DNA of 64,000 bases. Origin: Vibrio aquaticus (GTDB lineage Bacteria > Pseudomonadota > Gammaproteobacteria > Enterobacterales > Vibrionaceae). Of this stretch, positions 32,231 through 42,952 are shown one piece after another (position 1 is the first letter of the stretch; every line of letters begins with the position of its first letter). The DNA is taken from contig NZ_RXZH01000002.1 of NCBI RefSeq assembly GCF_003970385.1, forward strand, positions 619,988 through 683,987. Direction: 5' to 3'. The notes beneath the pieces were generated by a model. That model was not told the DNA's origin, did no database searches, and was given only the letters and a program-made list of their open reading frames with translations. Made by a program: the position numbers and the translations under genes.

Positions 32231-34225
32231 TCACTTAGTCATGTCAACCATGATCGCGACAGACTCGTCGAGATAAGCATCAGGAACTTCGTAGTCCTTT
32301 GGTATATCATCCAAAGACTTATACGATTCTTCTCCAGCTGCTTTTTGGCGTTGATTGATACGGGCGAGACGCAAATTATCCGCCTCGTCGCTTTCTGCCT
32401 TTCTCGTCTTTTCGTTCAATGACAACGCGTTGTCATCTTTTTCTGCTTTGTATTTTGCAATATCTTCAGCAATAAAACGGAATTCAAGATCTTTGGCAAT
32501 ACGAACTTGGTGCTTAGCCGTTAACTTACCAATCAATACTTCGTTACGCTGTAACACTTCGTATTTGGCTTTGTCAATGCTGTCCCAAGGCAGCGCATTA
32601 TCTTCTACGCTCTCTCCCGTTTCACTCGGATCGATGGCTGTAGGGAATGCAATATCCGGTGCGACACCTTTATTTTGCGTACTCCCACCATCAATACGGT
32701 AGAACTTTTGAATCGTGTACTGAACGTACCCCAATTCCTTATCGAAGAGATCGTAAATATGGTTAAGAGAACGGTGCTGTTGCACGGTGCCCTTGCCAAA
32801 TGAATTTTCGCCTAACACAACCGCTCGACCGTAGTCTTGCATCGCTGCTGCAAAAATTTCCGATGCGGAAGCGCTGTATCGGTTAACCAATACTGTCAAA
32901 GGACCTTGATAGCTAATGTTACCATCTGTATCACTGTTCACGTTCACACGGCCGTAGCTATCACGAACTTGCACAACTGGGCCACTGGTAATGAACAGAC
33001 CAGATAACGCTGTTGCCTCCGTTAAAGCACCACCGCCATTGTTACGCAGGTCAACAATAATACCATCAACGTTTTTCTCTTTTAGTTCAGAGATTAACTT
33101 GTCGGTATCCTTAGCTAGCCCAACGTAGAAGCTTGGTACTTCTAACACACCAATCTTCTTACCATCTTTTTCGATGATTTCTGACTTAACCGCTCGGTCT
33201 TCTAAACGAATCTTGTCACGTACAATAGTAATGACTTCAGCTTTGGCATCTTTACCTTCAGGCAAGACTTGTAAGTTAACCTTGGTACCTTTTGGTCCTT
33301 TGATTAACTGCACGACATCATCTAAACGCCAACCGATAACATCAACGACATCTTCACCTTCTTGGCCAACGCCAATTATGCGGTCACCTTCAGAGAGCTG
33401 CTTACTCTTAGAGGCTGGACCACCGGCAACCAATGAACGAATCACGGTGTAGTCATCTGTCATCTGTAATACCGCGCCAATCCCTTCGAGTGATAGATTC
33501 ATCTCTGTTTGAAATTGGTCAGCGCTGCGTGGAGACAAGTAGCTAGTGTGAGGATCCACTTCACGCGCAAATGCATTCATATATAACTGAAACGCATCTT
33601 CATTATGAGTTTGGCTAAGACGCTTAAGTGCATTGTTATAACGCTTACCTAAGACCTCTTTTATCTCATCCCACTCTTTCCCCGTCAGCTTAAGGTTTAA
33701 TGCGTCGTATTTAACACGCTTGCGCCAAAGCTCATCGAGTTCTGCGGTGTCTTTAGGCCAAGCTGCCTCGCTTCGGTCGAGTTCAATCGTTTCATCACTG
33801 TCGAAATACATCTCTGTATCTAGCAGTTTCAAGGCATGTTGAAAGCGCTCATAACGGCGTTTAATAGAGAGATTGTAGACATCGAAGGCAATCTGGTTGT
33901 CGCCAGATTTTAATTGATCATCAACATTGTTCGCCCATTTGTTGAGCGCATCAATATCAGATTGCGTGAAGATATTACGATTGTAATCGAGCATTTCGAC
34001 ATAGCGTTCGAAAATTGCTTGAGAGAACTGATCGTTTAGTGAGAAGTGTTTGTAATGAGAACGGGTAAAACGAGATGTGACACGTTTGCTGGCTGTCTCA
34101 TGTTGCGCTTCAGGAACAAGGACGGGTAAGTCCTCGAGAGTGATATTTGCTTCGAGAGCATGAGCTGAAGAAGCTGCTAGCACTAGGCTAGCAGCAATCA
34201 GCGACAATTTTGAACGGCATTTCAT
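32231..34225 (-). CDS. prc: Tail-specific periplasmic protease Prc (Tsp)
   Basis: A 664-residue S41 protease with a signal peptide (LSLIAASLVLAASSAHA). A helical N-domain precedes a PDZ domain (about residues 240-330, LEGIGAVLQM and EGDRIIGVGQ). The protease domain has the catalytic serine in SASASEIFAAAMQDYG and the lysine in ENSFGKGTVQ. It trims C-termini of periplasmic proteins, including cell-wall hydrolases and synthases. It starts 17 bases after the proQ stop, the same operon as in E. coli. AGGAG lies upstream of the ATG. Confidence 0.96.
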   Translation of the reverse strand: MKCRSKLSLIAASLVLAASSAHALEANITLEDLPVLVPEAQHETASKRVTSRFTRSHYKHFSLNDQFSQAIFERYVEMLDYNRNIFTQSDIDALNKWANNVDDQLKSGDNQIAFDVYNLSIKRRYERFQHALKLLDTEMYFDSDETIELDRSEAAWPKDTAELDELWRKRVKYDALNLKLTGKEWDEIKEVLGKRYNNALKRLSQTHNEDAFQLYMNAFAREVDPHTSYLSPRSADQFQTEMNLSLEGIGAVLQMTDDYTVIRSLVAGGPASKSKQLSEGDRIIGVGQEGEDVVDVIGWRLDDVVQLIKGPKGTKVNLQVLPEGKDAKAEVITIVRDKIRLEDRAVKSEIIEKDGKKIGVLEVPSFYVGLAKDTDKLISELKEKNVDGIIVDLRNNGGGALTEATALSGLFITSGPVVQVRDSYGRVNVNSDTDGNISYQGPLTVLVNRYSASASEIFAAAMQDYGRAVVLGENSFGKGTVQQHRSLNHIYDLFDKELGYVQYTIQKFYRIDGGSTQNKGVAPDIAFPTAIDPSETGESVEDNALPWDSIDKAKYEVLQRNEVLIGKLTAKHQVRIAKDLEFRFIAEDIAKYKAEKDDNALSLNEKTRKAESDEADNLRLARINQRQKAAGEESYKSLDDIPKDYEVPDAYLDESVAIMVDMTK

Positions 34226-34242
34226 GCGTAGGAGTATCTCCT

Positions 34243-34875
34243 TTATGCGCGTAGATGCTCCGCTTTCACAACCATTTGTAGGCCGTTAGTCAGCTGAACA
34301 CGCACATCTTCCTTATTGATTTCAACGATAGTCGCAGCCATGTTTCCTTTGCCCATATTTACGTTCACTTGATTACCGACGGTTACTTCGTCAGCGTTCA
34401 AAGCGCGCGTTTCTACTGGCTTGCTGGCCTTTTGTACTTTGTTTTGCTGTTGTGGGCGACGGCCTTGTGGCTTCTTCGCTGCTGGCTTAGCTTTCGCCTT
34501 GCCTTCTTCACGTGCTTTTTGTGCTTGCTCTTTACGGCGAGCTTGCACTTTAGCTTTGCTCTCAGCTAGTGCTGTTTTAGCGTGTTCAACGTGCTCTTCA
34601 TCAAGCTCACCTGCTGGGTTGCCATCAAGATCCACACGTACCGCACCCGGTTTAACACCGTGAAGGTAACGCCATGATGAAGTGTATTGTCTTAACGCTG
34701 CACGAAGTTGAGTTTTACTTACTTTCGGGTCGTCCGATAGACGCTCCGCAAGATCTTGAAAAATACCAATTTTAAGTGGCTTTGCTTCACCTTCTAAAGT
34801 AAAGCACTTAGGGAAACATTCAGCAATATATGCGATAACTTCTTTGCTGTTTTTTAACTTTTCAGTGTTTTCCAT
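34243..34875 (-). CDS. proQ: RNA chaperone ProQ
   Basis: A 210-residue RNA-binding protein. The N-terminal FinO domain (residues about 5-120) contains [20 protein letters not shown] and [16 protein letters not shown] basic Ala/Lys/Arg/Gln linker (about 120-160) and a C-terminal Tudor-like domain ([21 protein letters not shown] in outline) follow. It binds structured sRNAs and mRNA 3' ends. It is cotranscribed with prc downstream. Confidence 0.96.
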   Translation of the reverse strand: MENTEKLKNSKEVIAYIAECFPKCFTLEGEAKPLKIGIFQDLAERLSDDPKVSKTQLRAALRQYTSSWRYLHGVKPGAVRVDLDGNPAGELDEEHVEHAKTALAESKAKVQARRKEQAQKAREEGKAKAKPAAKKPQGRRPQQQNKVQKASKPVETRALNADEVTVGNQVNVNMGKGNMAATIVEINKEDVRVQLTNGLQMVVKAEHLRA

Positions 34876-34975
34876 GAGGATTCCTGGTTATTGCGGTCTG
34901 TCCGCGAGCATTAAGAATTAAATATTTGAGGTATTATAGTGACCTGCAAGCGAAAAACCACACTGAATAATCAAT

Positions 34976-35449
34976 TTATGCCTTGATAGCGTGTGAATTA
35001 AGCAGCTTTTCTACTTCACACATCAAAAATGTCAGTCCTTCCTGATCAATTTCGCTAAATCGACCCACATTTGGGCTGTCGATATCAAGAACGCCCGCAA
35101 TTTCACCATTGATTGAAAATGGAATCACTATCTCAGAGTTACTCGCTGCATCACATGCGATATGCCCTTCAAACTCATGGACGTCATGGACACGCTGTAC
35201 TTGATTCTCAGCAACCGCAGTGCCGCACACCCCCTTCCCAACCGGAATTCGTACGCAAGCAGGTTTGCCTTGGAATGGACCTAAGACTAATTCACCTTCT
35301 TTCATCAAGTAAAAACCAACCCAGTTGAGTTGCTCTAACTCCATATTAAGCAACGCACTAATGTTCGACAGATTAGCGATAAGATCAGATTCAGACTCAA
35401 TAAGTGCCACAGCTTGCTTGGTTAAGCGGTGATAATGTTCTATTTTCAT
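34976..35449 (-). CDS. msrC: Free methionine-(R)-sulfoxide reductase
   Basis: A 157-residue GAF-domain enzyme that reduces free methionine-R-sulfoxide. Three conserved cysteines used for catalysis and regeneration are present, in QGKPACVRIPVG, KGVCGTAVAE and EGHIACDAAS. The core motif NWVGFYLM is typical. It is divergent from the ABC exporter gene, and msrC next to letA is the E. coli order as well. Confidence 0.93.
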   Translation of the reverse strand: MKIEHYHRLTKQAVALIESESDLIANLSNISALLNMELEQLNWVGFYLMKEGELVLGPFQGKPACVRIPVGKGVCGTAVAENQVQRVHDVHEFEGHIACDAASNSEIVIPFSINGEIAGVLDIDSPNVGRFSEIDQEGLTFLMCEVEKLLNSHAIKA

Positions 35450-35535
35450 AAGGTTAAACGTCCTACTATTCCATTTGAAAACTAGAGACTTCTACCATGA
35501 ATCTGCGTACAATCGCCGCAAACCATAAATAGTAA

Positions 35536-35558
35536 GCATTCTCATTATAATGATTGAT
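35536..35558. promoter_or_regulatory. Possible Fur box at the ABC exporter start
   Basis: Read on the minus strand, AATCATTATAATGAGAATGC resembles Fur sites built from NAT(A/T)AT hexamers. It straddles the start of the ABC gene and lies in the msrC/ABC intergenic region. AT-richness makes chance matches easy. Confidence 0.25.
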
Positions 35559-37346
35559 AATCCCAACACTATTAGCCGTTCTTGGTTGATAACACAAGTA
35601 AAAAAGCACAAAGCAAAACTTGTGTTTGCGAATCTTATTGCAGTGCTCGCCACGTTAATTAGCGTTCCTATCCCACTACTTATGCCTTTAATGGTTGACG
35701 AGGTCTTACTCAATCAGCCAGGTTCCGGCTTAGCCGCGATGGATAAGCTCTTACCGAATACTTGGCAAACCCCTACCGGTTATATCGCATTGACACTGGT
35801 GTTAGTCATTATTATGCGCAGTGCGAGCCAAGCTTTAAGTATTGTTCAAAGTAGGCAGTTTACTCTCGTCTCTAAAACCATTACCTACCAAATGCGAAGT
35901 AAGATGATTGATAAACTGGGTCGCATCAGTATTCGTCAATACGAAACACGCGGAAGTGGCGGCATCAACGCGCACCTTATTACTGATATAGAGACCATCG
36001 ACCAATTCATTGGTTCAACGCTCAGCAAATTTATCATTAGCTTGCTTACCGTGATTGGTACCGCTGGTGTTTTACTTTGGCTGGATTGGCGCTTGGGTCT
36101 TTTCATCCTCTTAGTCAATCCGATTGTCATTTACTTCTCTCGTAAACTTGGCAGCAAAGTGAAACACCTTAAGAAACGCGAAAATCAATCGTTCGAGCGT
36201 TTCCAAAACCGTCTGGTTGAAACGTTGGACGGCATTTATCAACTTCGAGCGGCCAATAGAGAACGGGAGTTTCTTAGTGAATTGAAAGAGCAAGCCGATC
36301 AAATCCGCCAAGACGCAGACAAATACGCTTGGCAATCGGAAGCCGCTGGACGTGTCTCTTTCCTTCTATTTCTATTAGGCTTCGAGTTATTCCGCGCTGT
36401 GGCAATGCTGATGGTGCTCTTTAGTGACCTTACCATTGGACAAATCTTTGCTGTATTCGGTTACTTATGGTTTATGTTGTCGCCTGTGCAAGAGCTCTTA
36501 GGCATCCAGTTTTCTTGGTACAGCGCAAAAGCGGCATTAAAGCGCATCAATGCTCTATTGGATCTTGAAGAAGAGCAGCGACCAATCAGTAAGGTCAACC
36601 CGTTTACCGACGATCGTGAGGTGGAGATACAAATCCAAGACGTTAACTTTGCATATAATCAAGAGTCTAACGTATTGTCAGACTTAAACCTTTCGATTCC
36701 TGCAGGGAAAAAAGTAGCGCTTGTTGGGGCCAGTGGTGGCGGAAAATCGACCCTGATTCAACTTCTTATTGGCGTCTATCGTCAAGATTCAGGACTCATC
36801 AGGTTTAATGGCCACACCACCGAAGATATCAGTTTCGAGATAATTCGTGAACAAATTGCCGTGGTATTACAACAACCTATACTCTTTAATGACACTTTAA
36901 GGCATAATCTGACACTGGGTTCAGATTATGATGACTTGCAGCTTTGGCGCGCGCTAGAAATTGCGCAGATGCAAGACGTAATCAACCAATTAAGCGATGG
37001 ACTTGAGACTCAAATCGGACGCAGTGGCATTCGATTATCCGGTGGTCAAAGGCAACGTCTCGCCATTGCGAGAATGGTGCTGAGCGACCCTAAGTTTGTT
37101 ATCCTCGACGAAGCCACATCGGCACTTGATACTGCGACAGAAGCGGCGTTACACAAAGCGCTCACCGAGTTTTTAAAAGGTCGCACAACATTGATCGTTG
37201 CCCATCGGCTGTCAGCCGTTAAACAAGCTGATCTAATCTATGTTCTTGAAGATGGACAAGTAACGCAAGCGGGTACGCATGGAGAGTTGGTTGAACAACA
37301 AGGCTTATATCAAACTTTATATGGCAGCGTGCAGTCCCACGTGTAA
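35550..37346 (+). CDS. ABC exporter, fused permease/ATPase
   Basis: A 598-residue half-transporter. Six hydrophobic segments lie in residues about 20-320 (LVFANLIAVLATLISVPIPL in outline; TVIGTAGVLLWLDWRLGLFI in part). A C-terminal ATPase follows with Walker A GASGGGKS, signature RLSGGQRQR, Walker B FVILDEATSAL and switch histidine IVAHRLS. It is of the MsbA/lipid-exporter type and would act as a dimer. It lies 33 bases ahead of letA on the same strand, so a link to envelope lipid traffic is plausible, but the substrate is unknown. A possible Fur box overlaps its start. Confidence 0.85.
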   Translation: MIDNPNTISRSWLITQVKKHKAKLVFANLIAVLATLISVPIPLLMPLMVDEVLLNQPGSGLAAMDKLLPNTWQTPTGYIALTLVLVIIMRSASQALSIVQSRQFTLVSKTITYQMRSKMIDKLGRISIRQYETRGSGGINAHLITDIETIDQFIGSTLSKFIISLLTVIGTAGVLLWLDWRLGLFILLVNPIVIYFSRKLGSKVKHLKKRENQSFERFQNRLVETLDGIYQLRAANREREFLSELKEQADQIRQDADKYAWQSEAAGRVSFLLFLLGFELFRAVAMLMVLFSDLTIGQIFAVFGYLWFMLSPVQELLGIQFSWYSAKAALKRINALLDLEEEQRPISKVNPFTDDREVEIQIQDVNFAYNQESNVLSDLNLSIPAGKKVALVGASGGGKSTLIQLLIGVYRQDSGLIRFNGHTTEDISFEIIREQIAVVLQQPILFNDTLRHNLTLGSDYDDLQLWRALEIAQMQDVINQLSDGLETQIGRSGIRLSGGQRQRLAIARMVLSDPKFVILDEATSALDTATEAALHKALTEFLKGRTTLIVAHRLSAVKQADLIYVLEDGQVTQAGTHGELVEQQGLYQTLYGSVQSHV

Positions 37347-37379
37347 AGTTCCTCATGCACAGCAACTAGGAGGGTGGCG

Positions 37380-38639
37380 ATGAGCTCCCCTTCTAAGCTT
37401 CATCCGCATAATACTGAACTCACTTCAGTTCGCCTTTGCCATGGCTGTGAGTTACCCGTCGACCTCACCCCAGTAGCCCAAGGGAAAAGCGCCTATTGCC
37501 CGCGCTGTAATACCCATCTTTACCGTGGAGGTTCACCTTCTCTTTCTGGTAACTTAGCCGTCGCTATAGCTTGTCTATTGCTTTTTATTCCTTCCCACTT
37601 TTTTGACTTCATCAGCATTCGCTTGTTTGGCGTCATGATTCCAGCAACGTTACCCTCTGGCGTCTTTACGTTGTTTGGTGAAGGTTTTGTCCTGCTCTCG
37701 GCGCTAATTATATTCTGCAGTTCAATCGCGCCCTTACTGGTTTGTGGTTCCGTTGTCACGGCTCATATCGCGCTTAGGTTCCGATCGTTCTCTCTTTTAA
37801 AGTATTCTCTCGCAACCATCTCTCATCTAAAACCTTGGGTGATGATTGACGTATTTTTAGTCAGTATCGCCATTTCTTGTTTCAAGCTTCAGGACTATTC
37901 AGACATCTATGTAGGGCCTGGGTTAATTGGGCTGATTCTTCTGCAAGTCGCCACCATCTTATTGGTGACCCGATTCAGTGTTCGCCGTTATTGGGAAGCT
38001 TACACTCCAGAAGACAGTCTATCTCTTGGCGAGAAAACGCTACACTGTCACAAGTGTCATCTCTCACAGCCTGAAGGCGATACGTGTGTGCGCTGTGAAA
38101 ACCCAATTCATCACCGTAAGCCTTATGCAATTCAAAAAACCTGGGCTTATTTGATTGCGGCGAGCGTCGCTATCTTTCCAGCAAATCTTATCCCGATCTC
38201 GATTCTGTTAACGAACGGTAAGCGATTGGAAGATACTATCTTCTCTGGAGTGGCTTCGTTGGTAAACAGCGGAATGACAGGCATTGCTATCATTATCTTT
38301 GTCGCAAGTATTGTCGTTCCCGTGGCCAAGATTCTAGGGCTTTCCTATCTGTTGTTAGCTATCCAGTTTAAACGTAAGATTTACCACAAGCACAGAATGT
38401 CGATCTACTTTGTCATTAAGTGGATTGGTCGTTGGTCGATGATGGACCTATTTGTTATCTCTATCATGATGACCCTCGTAGACAGAGGACAAGTCCTCGA
38501 TTTTACGCCAGGTTATGGCGCTGTCGCCTTTGGTGTCGTGGTCGTTTTGACCATGTTGGCCGCTGAAAGCATGGACCCAAGGCTTATTTGGGATAACTAC
38601 CCTGATGATACTGACAAGAAAGAGTCTATAAATGAGTAA
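37380..38639 (+). CDS. letA: Intermembrane transport protein LetA (PqiA/YebS family)
   Basis: A 419-residue inner-membrane protein with two PqiA domains, each headed by a zinc ribbon: CHGCELP with CPRCNTH, and CHKCHLS with CVRCENP. Each ribbon is followed by about four transmembrane helices. LetA energises or feeds lipid to the periplasmic MCE tunnel LetB. AGGAGG six bases before ATG 37380 is strong and preferred over GTG 37374. The letB start overlaps the letA end by eight bases. Confidence 0.93.
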   Translation: MSSPSKLHPHNTELTSVRLCHGCELPVDLTPVAQGKSAYCPRCNTHLYRGGSPSLSGNLAVAIACLLLFIPSHFFDFISIRLFGVMIPATLPSGVFTLFGEGFVLLSALIIFCSSIAPLLVCGSVVTAHIALRFRSFSLLKYSLATISHLKPWVMIDVFLVSIAISCFKLQDYSDIYVGPGLIGLILLQVATILLVTRFSVRRYWEAYTPEDSLSLGEKTLHCHKCHLSQPEGDTCVRCENPIHHRKPYAIQKTWAYLIAASVAIFPANLIPISILLTNGKRLEDTIFSGVASLVNSGMTGIAIIIFVASIVVPVAKILGLSYLLLAIQFKRKIYHKHRMSIYFVIKWIGRWSMMDLFVISIMMTLVDRGQVLDFTPGYGAVAFGVVVVLTMLAAESMDPRLIWDNYPDDTDKKESINE

Positions 38640-41265
38640 TTCCTCTTCCACTCAACATTCGTACTCACCGAAGATTAAGCGTAACAAGGGGATCTCTCCT
38701 CTTTGGTTATTGCCAATACTCACAATGGCGCTCGCAGGGTGGCTGGTGTTCAAATCGATTCAAGATGCTGGCCAGCGCGTACAAATTTACTTTTCAGACG
38801 CTCAAGGTCTTATCGCGGGTCGCACGACTATCCGTTATCAGGGCCTTGAAGTCGGTATGGTTAAAAACATCAGCCTTGCGGAAGATTTGCAAAGTATTTA
38901 TGTGGACGCTGACATCTACCCTGAAGCGACTAAATTACTGACTAAAGAGGCGCGATTTTGGATGGTCAAGCCTACTGCCAGTCTATCAGGTGTGTCTGGG
39001 CTTGATGCTCTTGTCTCTGGTAACTACATTGCGATCTCTCCGGGAAATAACCCCTCCGAACCGGAAACCACGTTTACTGCACTCGAACGTGCGCCATCTG
39101 ACTTACTTGCGTCGGAAGGGCTTAATATCTCTCTCAAATCACGTGATCTAGGCGGAATTTCAGTGGGATCACAAATTGTTTATCGCAAAATCCCTATCGG
39201 TGAGGTGTACAGTTATCAGTTAGACGCTTCGTCTAAAAACGTCATTATTCAAGCCTCGATCCATGACGAGTACCGTCACATCATCACTGACGATAGCCGC
39301 TTTTGGAATGTAAGCGGCCTTGGGGCGAGTATTGGGTTTGAAGGTGTTGATGTGCGCTTAGAGAGCTTAAGTGCATTGATTGGAGGTTCTATCGCTGTAG
39401 ATTCACCGGATGGCGGCGAACCTGTGACCGACAATACACAGTTCAGACTCTACAAAGACTTAAAAACCGCCGGTCGTGGTATCGCTATTTCTATTACACT
39501 CCCTGACGATAACAACATCAGTGCCTCTGGTTCACCAATTATGTATCGCGGCATTGAGATTGGCCAAATTACTGACTTACAACTCAGCGAAGGCAGAGAA
39601 GATATCGTTGCATCCGCGGCTATTCAACCTGCATTTAGCGATATGCTAACGAGCGGGAGCCACTTTATTCTAGAGGAAGCAAAAGTTTCGCTTTCAGGTG
39701 TCGAAAACCTTGCCAACATCGTCAAAGGCAACTTCTTAACTCTCATCCCCGGCGAAGGACAGCGAGCGAGAACCTTTTCTGCAGTTCGTAAGGACGAATT
39801 TAAGCGCCAACAAGCGCGTTCGGTATCACTTCAACTGATCGCTAACAACTCTTTCGGCTTAGAGAAAGGCGCCAATATTCTCTATCGAGGTATTAGTATT
39901 GGTTCGATAACTCAGGTCTCTTTAAAAGACGACGATGTCATTTTTGATACGCTTATTGATAGCGATTATGCCTCTCTGATCAAATCTCAAAACCGTTTCT
40001 TCGTCACTGGGAGCGCGAGTGCGGAACTCACAGAATCTGGCCTTAATATTTCTGTTCCTCCAGCAAAACAGCTACTTTCAGGTTCGATCAGCTTTGTCAG
40101 CGAAGGTACAAGCTCACCGCTTGATCAGTACCCTCTCTACCCGAGTAAATCTCTGGCTGAGCTGGCAAAATACAACATGTCCGGCTCAACATTACTGACT
40201 TTGTTCGCCAACGAACTTCCATCGATAAGTAAAGGAAGTCCCCTACTTTATCGCAACCTACAAGTTGGCAACATTGCTGATTTTCATCTGGTTGATGGTG
40301 GCGTAATTATTACCGCGAGTATTGAGAACCAATACAAGCATCTAGTTACAGAACAAACCGTATTCTGGAATCGTTCTGGTGTTGAGGTTGACGCAAGTTT
40401 AGCAGGAATCAGTGTTAAAGCAGCGCCGCTTAAATCACTGATCCAAGGTGGTATCGCATTCGATTCATTACCTGGAGTCGACAATAAGCAAAACAATAAG
40501 TGGCTACTTTATGATGACTTTAAAACGGCTCGAAAATTCGGCCAAGTCGTGACCTTAACGCTTGAAGGTGATAATGCACTGACAAAAGGAACAGCCATTA
40601 ACTACAATGGCGTAAAAGTTGGTGAAGTGACATTAGTCGTCCCGAATTTCGATAAGTTAGGTGTTGAAGTCAAAGCGCGCATTTTACCCGAATACAGTGA
40701 GACTATCGCTGTTGAAGGATCTTACTTCTGGTTACCAAAAGCAGAGGTTGGCTTACGTGGGGTCAAGAACATTCAAAACTTGATCACTCAGTCTATTAAT
40801 GTAGAGCCGGGTAACGGTGCGAGTAAGAAGCGCTTCACTATACACCCGACTAAGCGCTCCACGAATGGGGTCGAGTTTACTCTTCAAAGCGAAAGTAGAG
40901 GCTCAATTGCGATTGGTACACCAGTATTATTTCGAGATATAGAGGTTGGCCAGGTGACCAGCGTAGCGCTCGGAGAGTTTGCTGACCGTGTGGTTTCTCG
41001 CATTGTCATCTTACCTGAGTACGCCTACCTCGTTCGCCAAAATAGTGTGTTTTGGAATACCTCAGGGGTAGATGTCTCGATTGGTTTAGGTGGCGCAAAC
41101 ATCAAAGCAGGCACACTTGATAGCCTAGTTCGCGGGGGGATTACGTTCTCTACGCCAGAACAAAAACAGCTCGAGTCAGTGGCTAAAGATGGCCAAACCT
41201 TCTACCTATACACCAAAGCAGAAGACAATTGGAAAACATGGCGAACCGCCATTCCGAAGCCATAA
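38632..41265 (+). CDS. letB: MCE-domain lipid-transport tunnel protein LetB (YebT)
   Basis: An 877-residue protein, the same length as E. coli LetB. One N-terminal transmembrane helix (PLWLLPILTMALAGWLVF) anchors it. It is followed by about seven MCE repeats recognisable by recurring YRG-x-x-I/V-G and LSGV/ISV-x-A blocks (IRYQGLEVG, IVYRKIPIG, IMYRGIEIG, ILYRGISIG, LLYRNLQVG, INYNGVKVG, VLFRDIEVG). These stack as rings that form a hydrophobic channel between the inner and outer membranes. It is translated with letA through an eight-base overlap and followed by a terminator. Confidence 0.95.
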   Translation: MSNSSSTQHSYSPKIKRNKGISPLWLLPILTMALAGWLVFKSIQDAGQRVQIYFSDAQGLIAGRTTIRYQGLEVGMVKNISLAEDLQSIYVDADIYPEATKLLTKEARFWMVKPTASLSGVSGLDALVSGNYIAISPGNNPSEPETTFTALERAPSDLLASEGLNISLKSRDLGGISVGSQIVYRKIPIGEVYSYQLDASSKNVIIQASIHDEYRHIITDDSRFWNVSGLGASIGFEGVDVRLESLSALIGGSIAVDSPDGGEPVTDNTQFRLYKDLKTAGRGIAISITLPDDNNISASGSPIMYRGIEIGQITDLQLSEGREDIVASAAIQPAFSDMLTSGSHFILEEAKVSLSGVENLANIVKGNFLTLIPGEGQRARTFSAVRKDEFKRQQARSVSLQLIANNSFGLEKGANILYRGISIGSITQVSLKDDDVIFDTLIDSDYASLIKSQNRFFVTGSASAELTESGLNISVPPAKQLLSGSISFVSEGTSSPLDQYPLYPSKSLAELAKYNMSGSTLLTLFANELPSISKGSPLLYRNLQVGNIADFHLVDGGVIITASIENQYKHLVTEQTVFWNRSGVEVDASLAGISVKAAPLKSLIQGGIAFDSLPGVDNKQNNKWLLYDDFKTARKFGQVVTLTLEGDNALTKGTAINYNGVKVGEVTLVVPNFDKLGVEVKARILPEYSETIAVEGSYFWLPKAEVGLRGVKNIQNLITQSINVEPGNGASKKRFTIHPTKRSTNGVEFTLQSESRGSIAIGTPVLFRDIEVGQVTSVALGEFADRVVSRIVILPEYAYLVRQNSVFWNTSGVDVSIGLGGANIKAGTLDSLVRGGITFSTPEQKQLESVAKDGQTFYLYTKAEDNWKTWRTAIPKP

Positions 41266-41274
41266 ACCAATAAG

Positions 41275-41306
41275 AAAACGCAGCCTAACCGCTGCGTTTT
41301 CTTTAT
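41275..41306 (+). terminator. Terminator of the ABC-letAB operon
   Basis: AAAACGCAGC/GCTGCGTTTT stem with a six-base loop and a T-rich tail, ten bases past letB. Confidence 0.85.
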
Positions 41307-41352
41307 TAATTCGCTATAATCAGCGCCCCTTCATGCCCTTAGAGACAATACC

Positions 41353-42777
41353 TTGCATTCTAACGTTTACCTTCCAGAAGAATTTCTCGACGAAATGAAA
41401 GCGATCTTACCCTCGCACCTTTCCATGGATGATTTTATCGCCGCGTGTCAGCGCCCATTGAGAAAAAGTATTCGCGTCAACACTCTTAAGATTTCTCTCC
41501 CTGCATTCTTAGAACGCGCAGAGAGTAAAGGATGGACGTTAGAACCCGTTCCTTGGTGTGAAGAAGGTTTTTGGATTGAGGCAGACGAATCTCAGGTCCC
41601 ATTAGGCAATACAGCAGAGCACATGACTGGATTATTTTACATTCAAGAAGCAAGCTCTATGATGCCGGTGTCCGCCCTGTTCGACACCGAAGAGTGCGAT
41701 TACGACAGCGTTCTGGATATGGCGGCTGCGCCTGGTTCTAAGACCACACAAATTGCAGCTAAAATGGAAAACAAAGGCGTTCTTGTTGCCAATGAGTTTT
41801 CAGCGAGCCGCGTAAAAGTTTTGCACGCTAACATCGAACGTTGTGGCGTTCGTAATGCTGCATTATCGAATTACGATGGTCGAGTGTTCGGCGGGTGGTT
41901 GCCAGAACAATTTGAAGCTGTATTAATCGATGCACCATGTTCAGGCGAAGGTACCGTTCGTAAAGACGCTGACGCCATGAAAAACTGGACAAAAGAATCG
42001 GTCATTTCCATTTCTGACACTCAAAAGGATCTCATTGAGAGTGCGTTCCACGCCTTAAAACCGGGCGGTGTTATGGTGTACTCTACTTGTACACTAAGCC
42101 TTGAGGAAAACCAACAGGTCTGCCATCACTTGAAAGAGACGTTTGGTGACTTGGTTGAATTTGAAAATCTTTCCAAACTCTTTGATGGTGCAGACAAAGC
42201 CACCACCGAAGAAGGCTTCTTGCATATTTTCCCACAAGTCTATGACTGTGAAGGCTTCTTCGTTGCCCGATTACGTAAGTTAGGCTCAGCACCCGCGCCA
42301 AAAGTGAAAAAGCGGTTGGGTAAGTTCCCATTTGAAAAAGCCACTAAGAAAGTCGAAATCGAGATTGCCGCACAGCTGAAACAATCCCTTGATATTACCT
42401 TACCAACAGACGCCTCTGTGTGGCTGCGTGACAATGACGTTTGGCTATTTCCAAATGCACTTGAGCCAATGTTGGGTGAATTCCGCTTCTCTCGAATGGG
42501 CATTAAAATCGCTGAAGCTCATAAAAAAGGTTACCGTTGGCAGCATCAAGTTGCTACTGCATTAGCGCAAGGCGATGAATCTAATTCGGTAGCACTTTCT
42601 ATTGAAGATGCCCGCGAGTGGTTTATGGGTCGGGATGTTCGCCCCGAGAACCTGTCTGGTCAGGGGGAAGTCATTGTCAAGTTAGGTAACGACGTGATTG
42701 GTCTAGGAAAATGGGTCGGTAACCGAGTTAAAAACGGATTACCAAGAGAATTGGTAAGAGATAAAAACCTGTTCTAA
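41353..42777 (+). CDS. rsmF: 16S rRNA m5C1407 methyltransferase RsmF
   Basis: A 474-residue RNA m5C methyltransferase. The SAM-binding motif is [14 protein letters not shown]. The two catalytic-cycle cysteines are in [12 protein letters not shown] and [11 protein letters not shown]. The C-terminal PUA-like region ends with the [17 protein letters not shown] block. The start is a TTG at 41353 giving [12 protein letters not shown], the family beginning; no in-frame ATG lies close by. It is downstream of letAB but after their terminator. Confidence 0.95.
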   Translation: MHSNVYLPEEFLDEMKAILPSHLSMDDFIAACQRPLRKSIRVNTLKISLPAFLERAESKGWTLEPVPWCEEGFWIEADESQVPLGNTAEHMTGLFYIQEASSMMPVSALFDTEECDYDSVLDMAAAPGSKTTQIAAKMENKGVLVANEFSASRVKVLHANIERCGVRNAALSNYDGRVFGGWLPEQFEAVLIDAPCSGEGTVRKDADAMKNWTKESVISISDTQKDLIESAFHALKPGGVMVYSTCTLSLEENQQVCHHLKETFGDLVEFENLSKLFDGADKATTEEGFLHIFPQVYDCEGFFVARLRKLGSAPAPKVKKRLGKFPFEKATKKVEIEIAAQLKQSLDITLPTDASVWLRDNDVWLFPNALEPMLGEFRFSRMGIKIAEAHKKGYRWQHQVATALAQGDESNSVALSIEDAREWFMGRDVRPENLSGQGEVIVKLGNDVIGLGKWVGNRVKNGLPRELVRDKNLF

Positions 42778-42824
42778 ACCGTAACACGTTAGTATGAAAT
42801 GCTAGTAGGGCCTCGAAAACTCAA

Positions 42825-42863
42825 GATATTGCACTACAATTAAAGATATCGAAACGCAATATC
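42825..42863. repeat. Inverted repeat downstream of rsmF
   Basis: GATATTGC (42825-42832) and GCAATATC (42856-42863) are exact inverted copies with a 23-base spacer. They lie between the rsmF stop and its terminator. The function is unknown. Confidence 0.4.
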
Positions 42864-42900
42864 AAACAGTTAGCGCAGGCTCTTGATGAGCCCTTCCCCA

Positions 42901-42936
42901 GGCCCAGAGCAGGATCAGCTTTGGGCCTTTTTTTAT
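42901..42936 (+). terminator. rsmF terminator
   Basis: GGCCCA/TGGGCC stem followed by TTTTTTTT. Confidence 0.85.
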
Positions 42937-42952
42937 CTATCCTATGGCGGGC

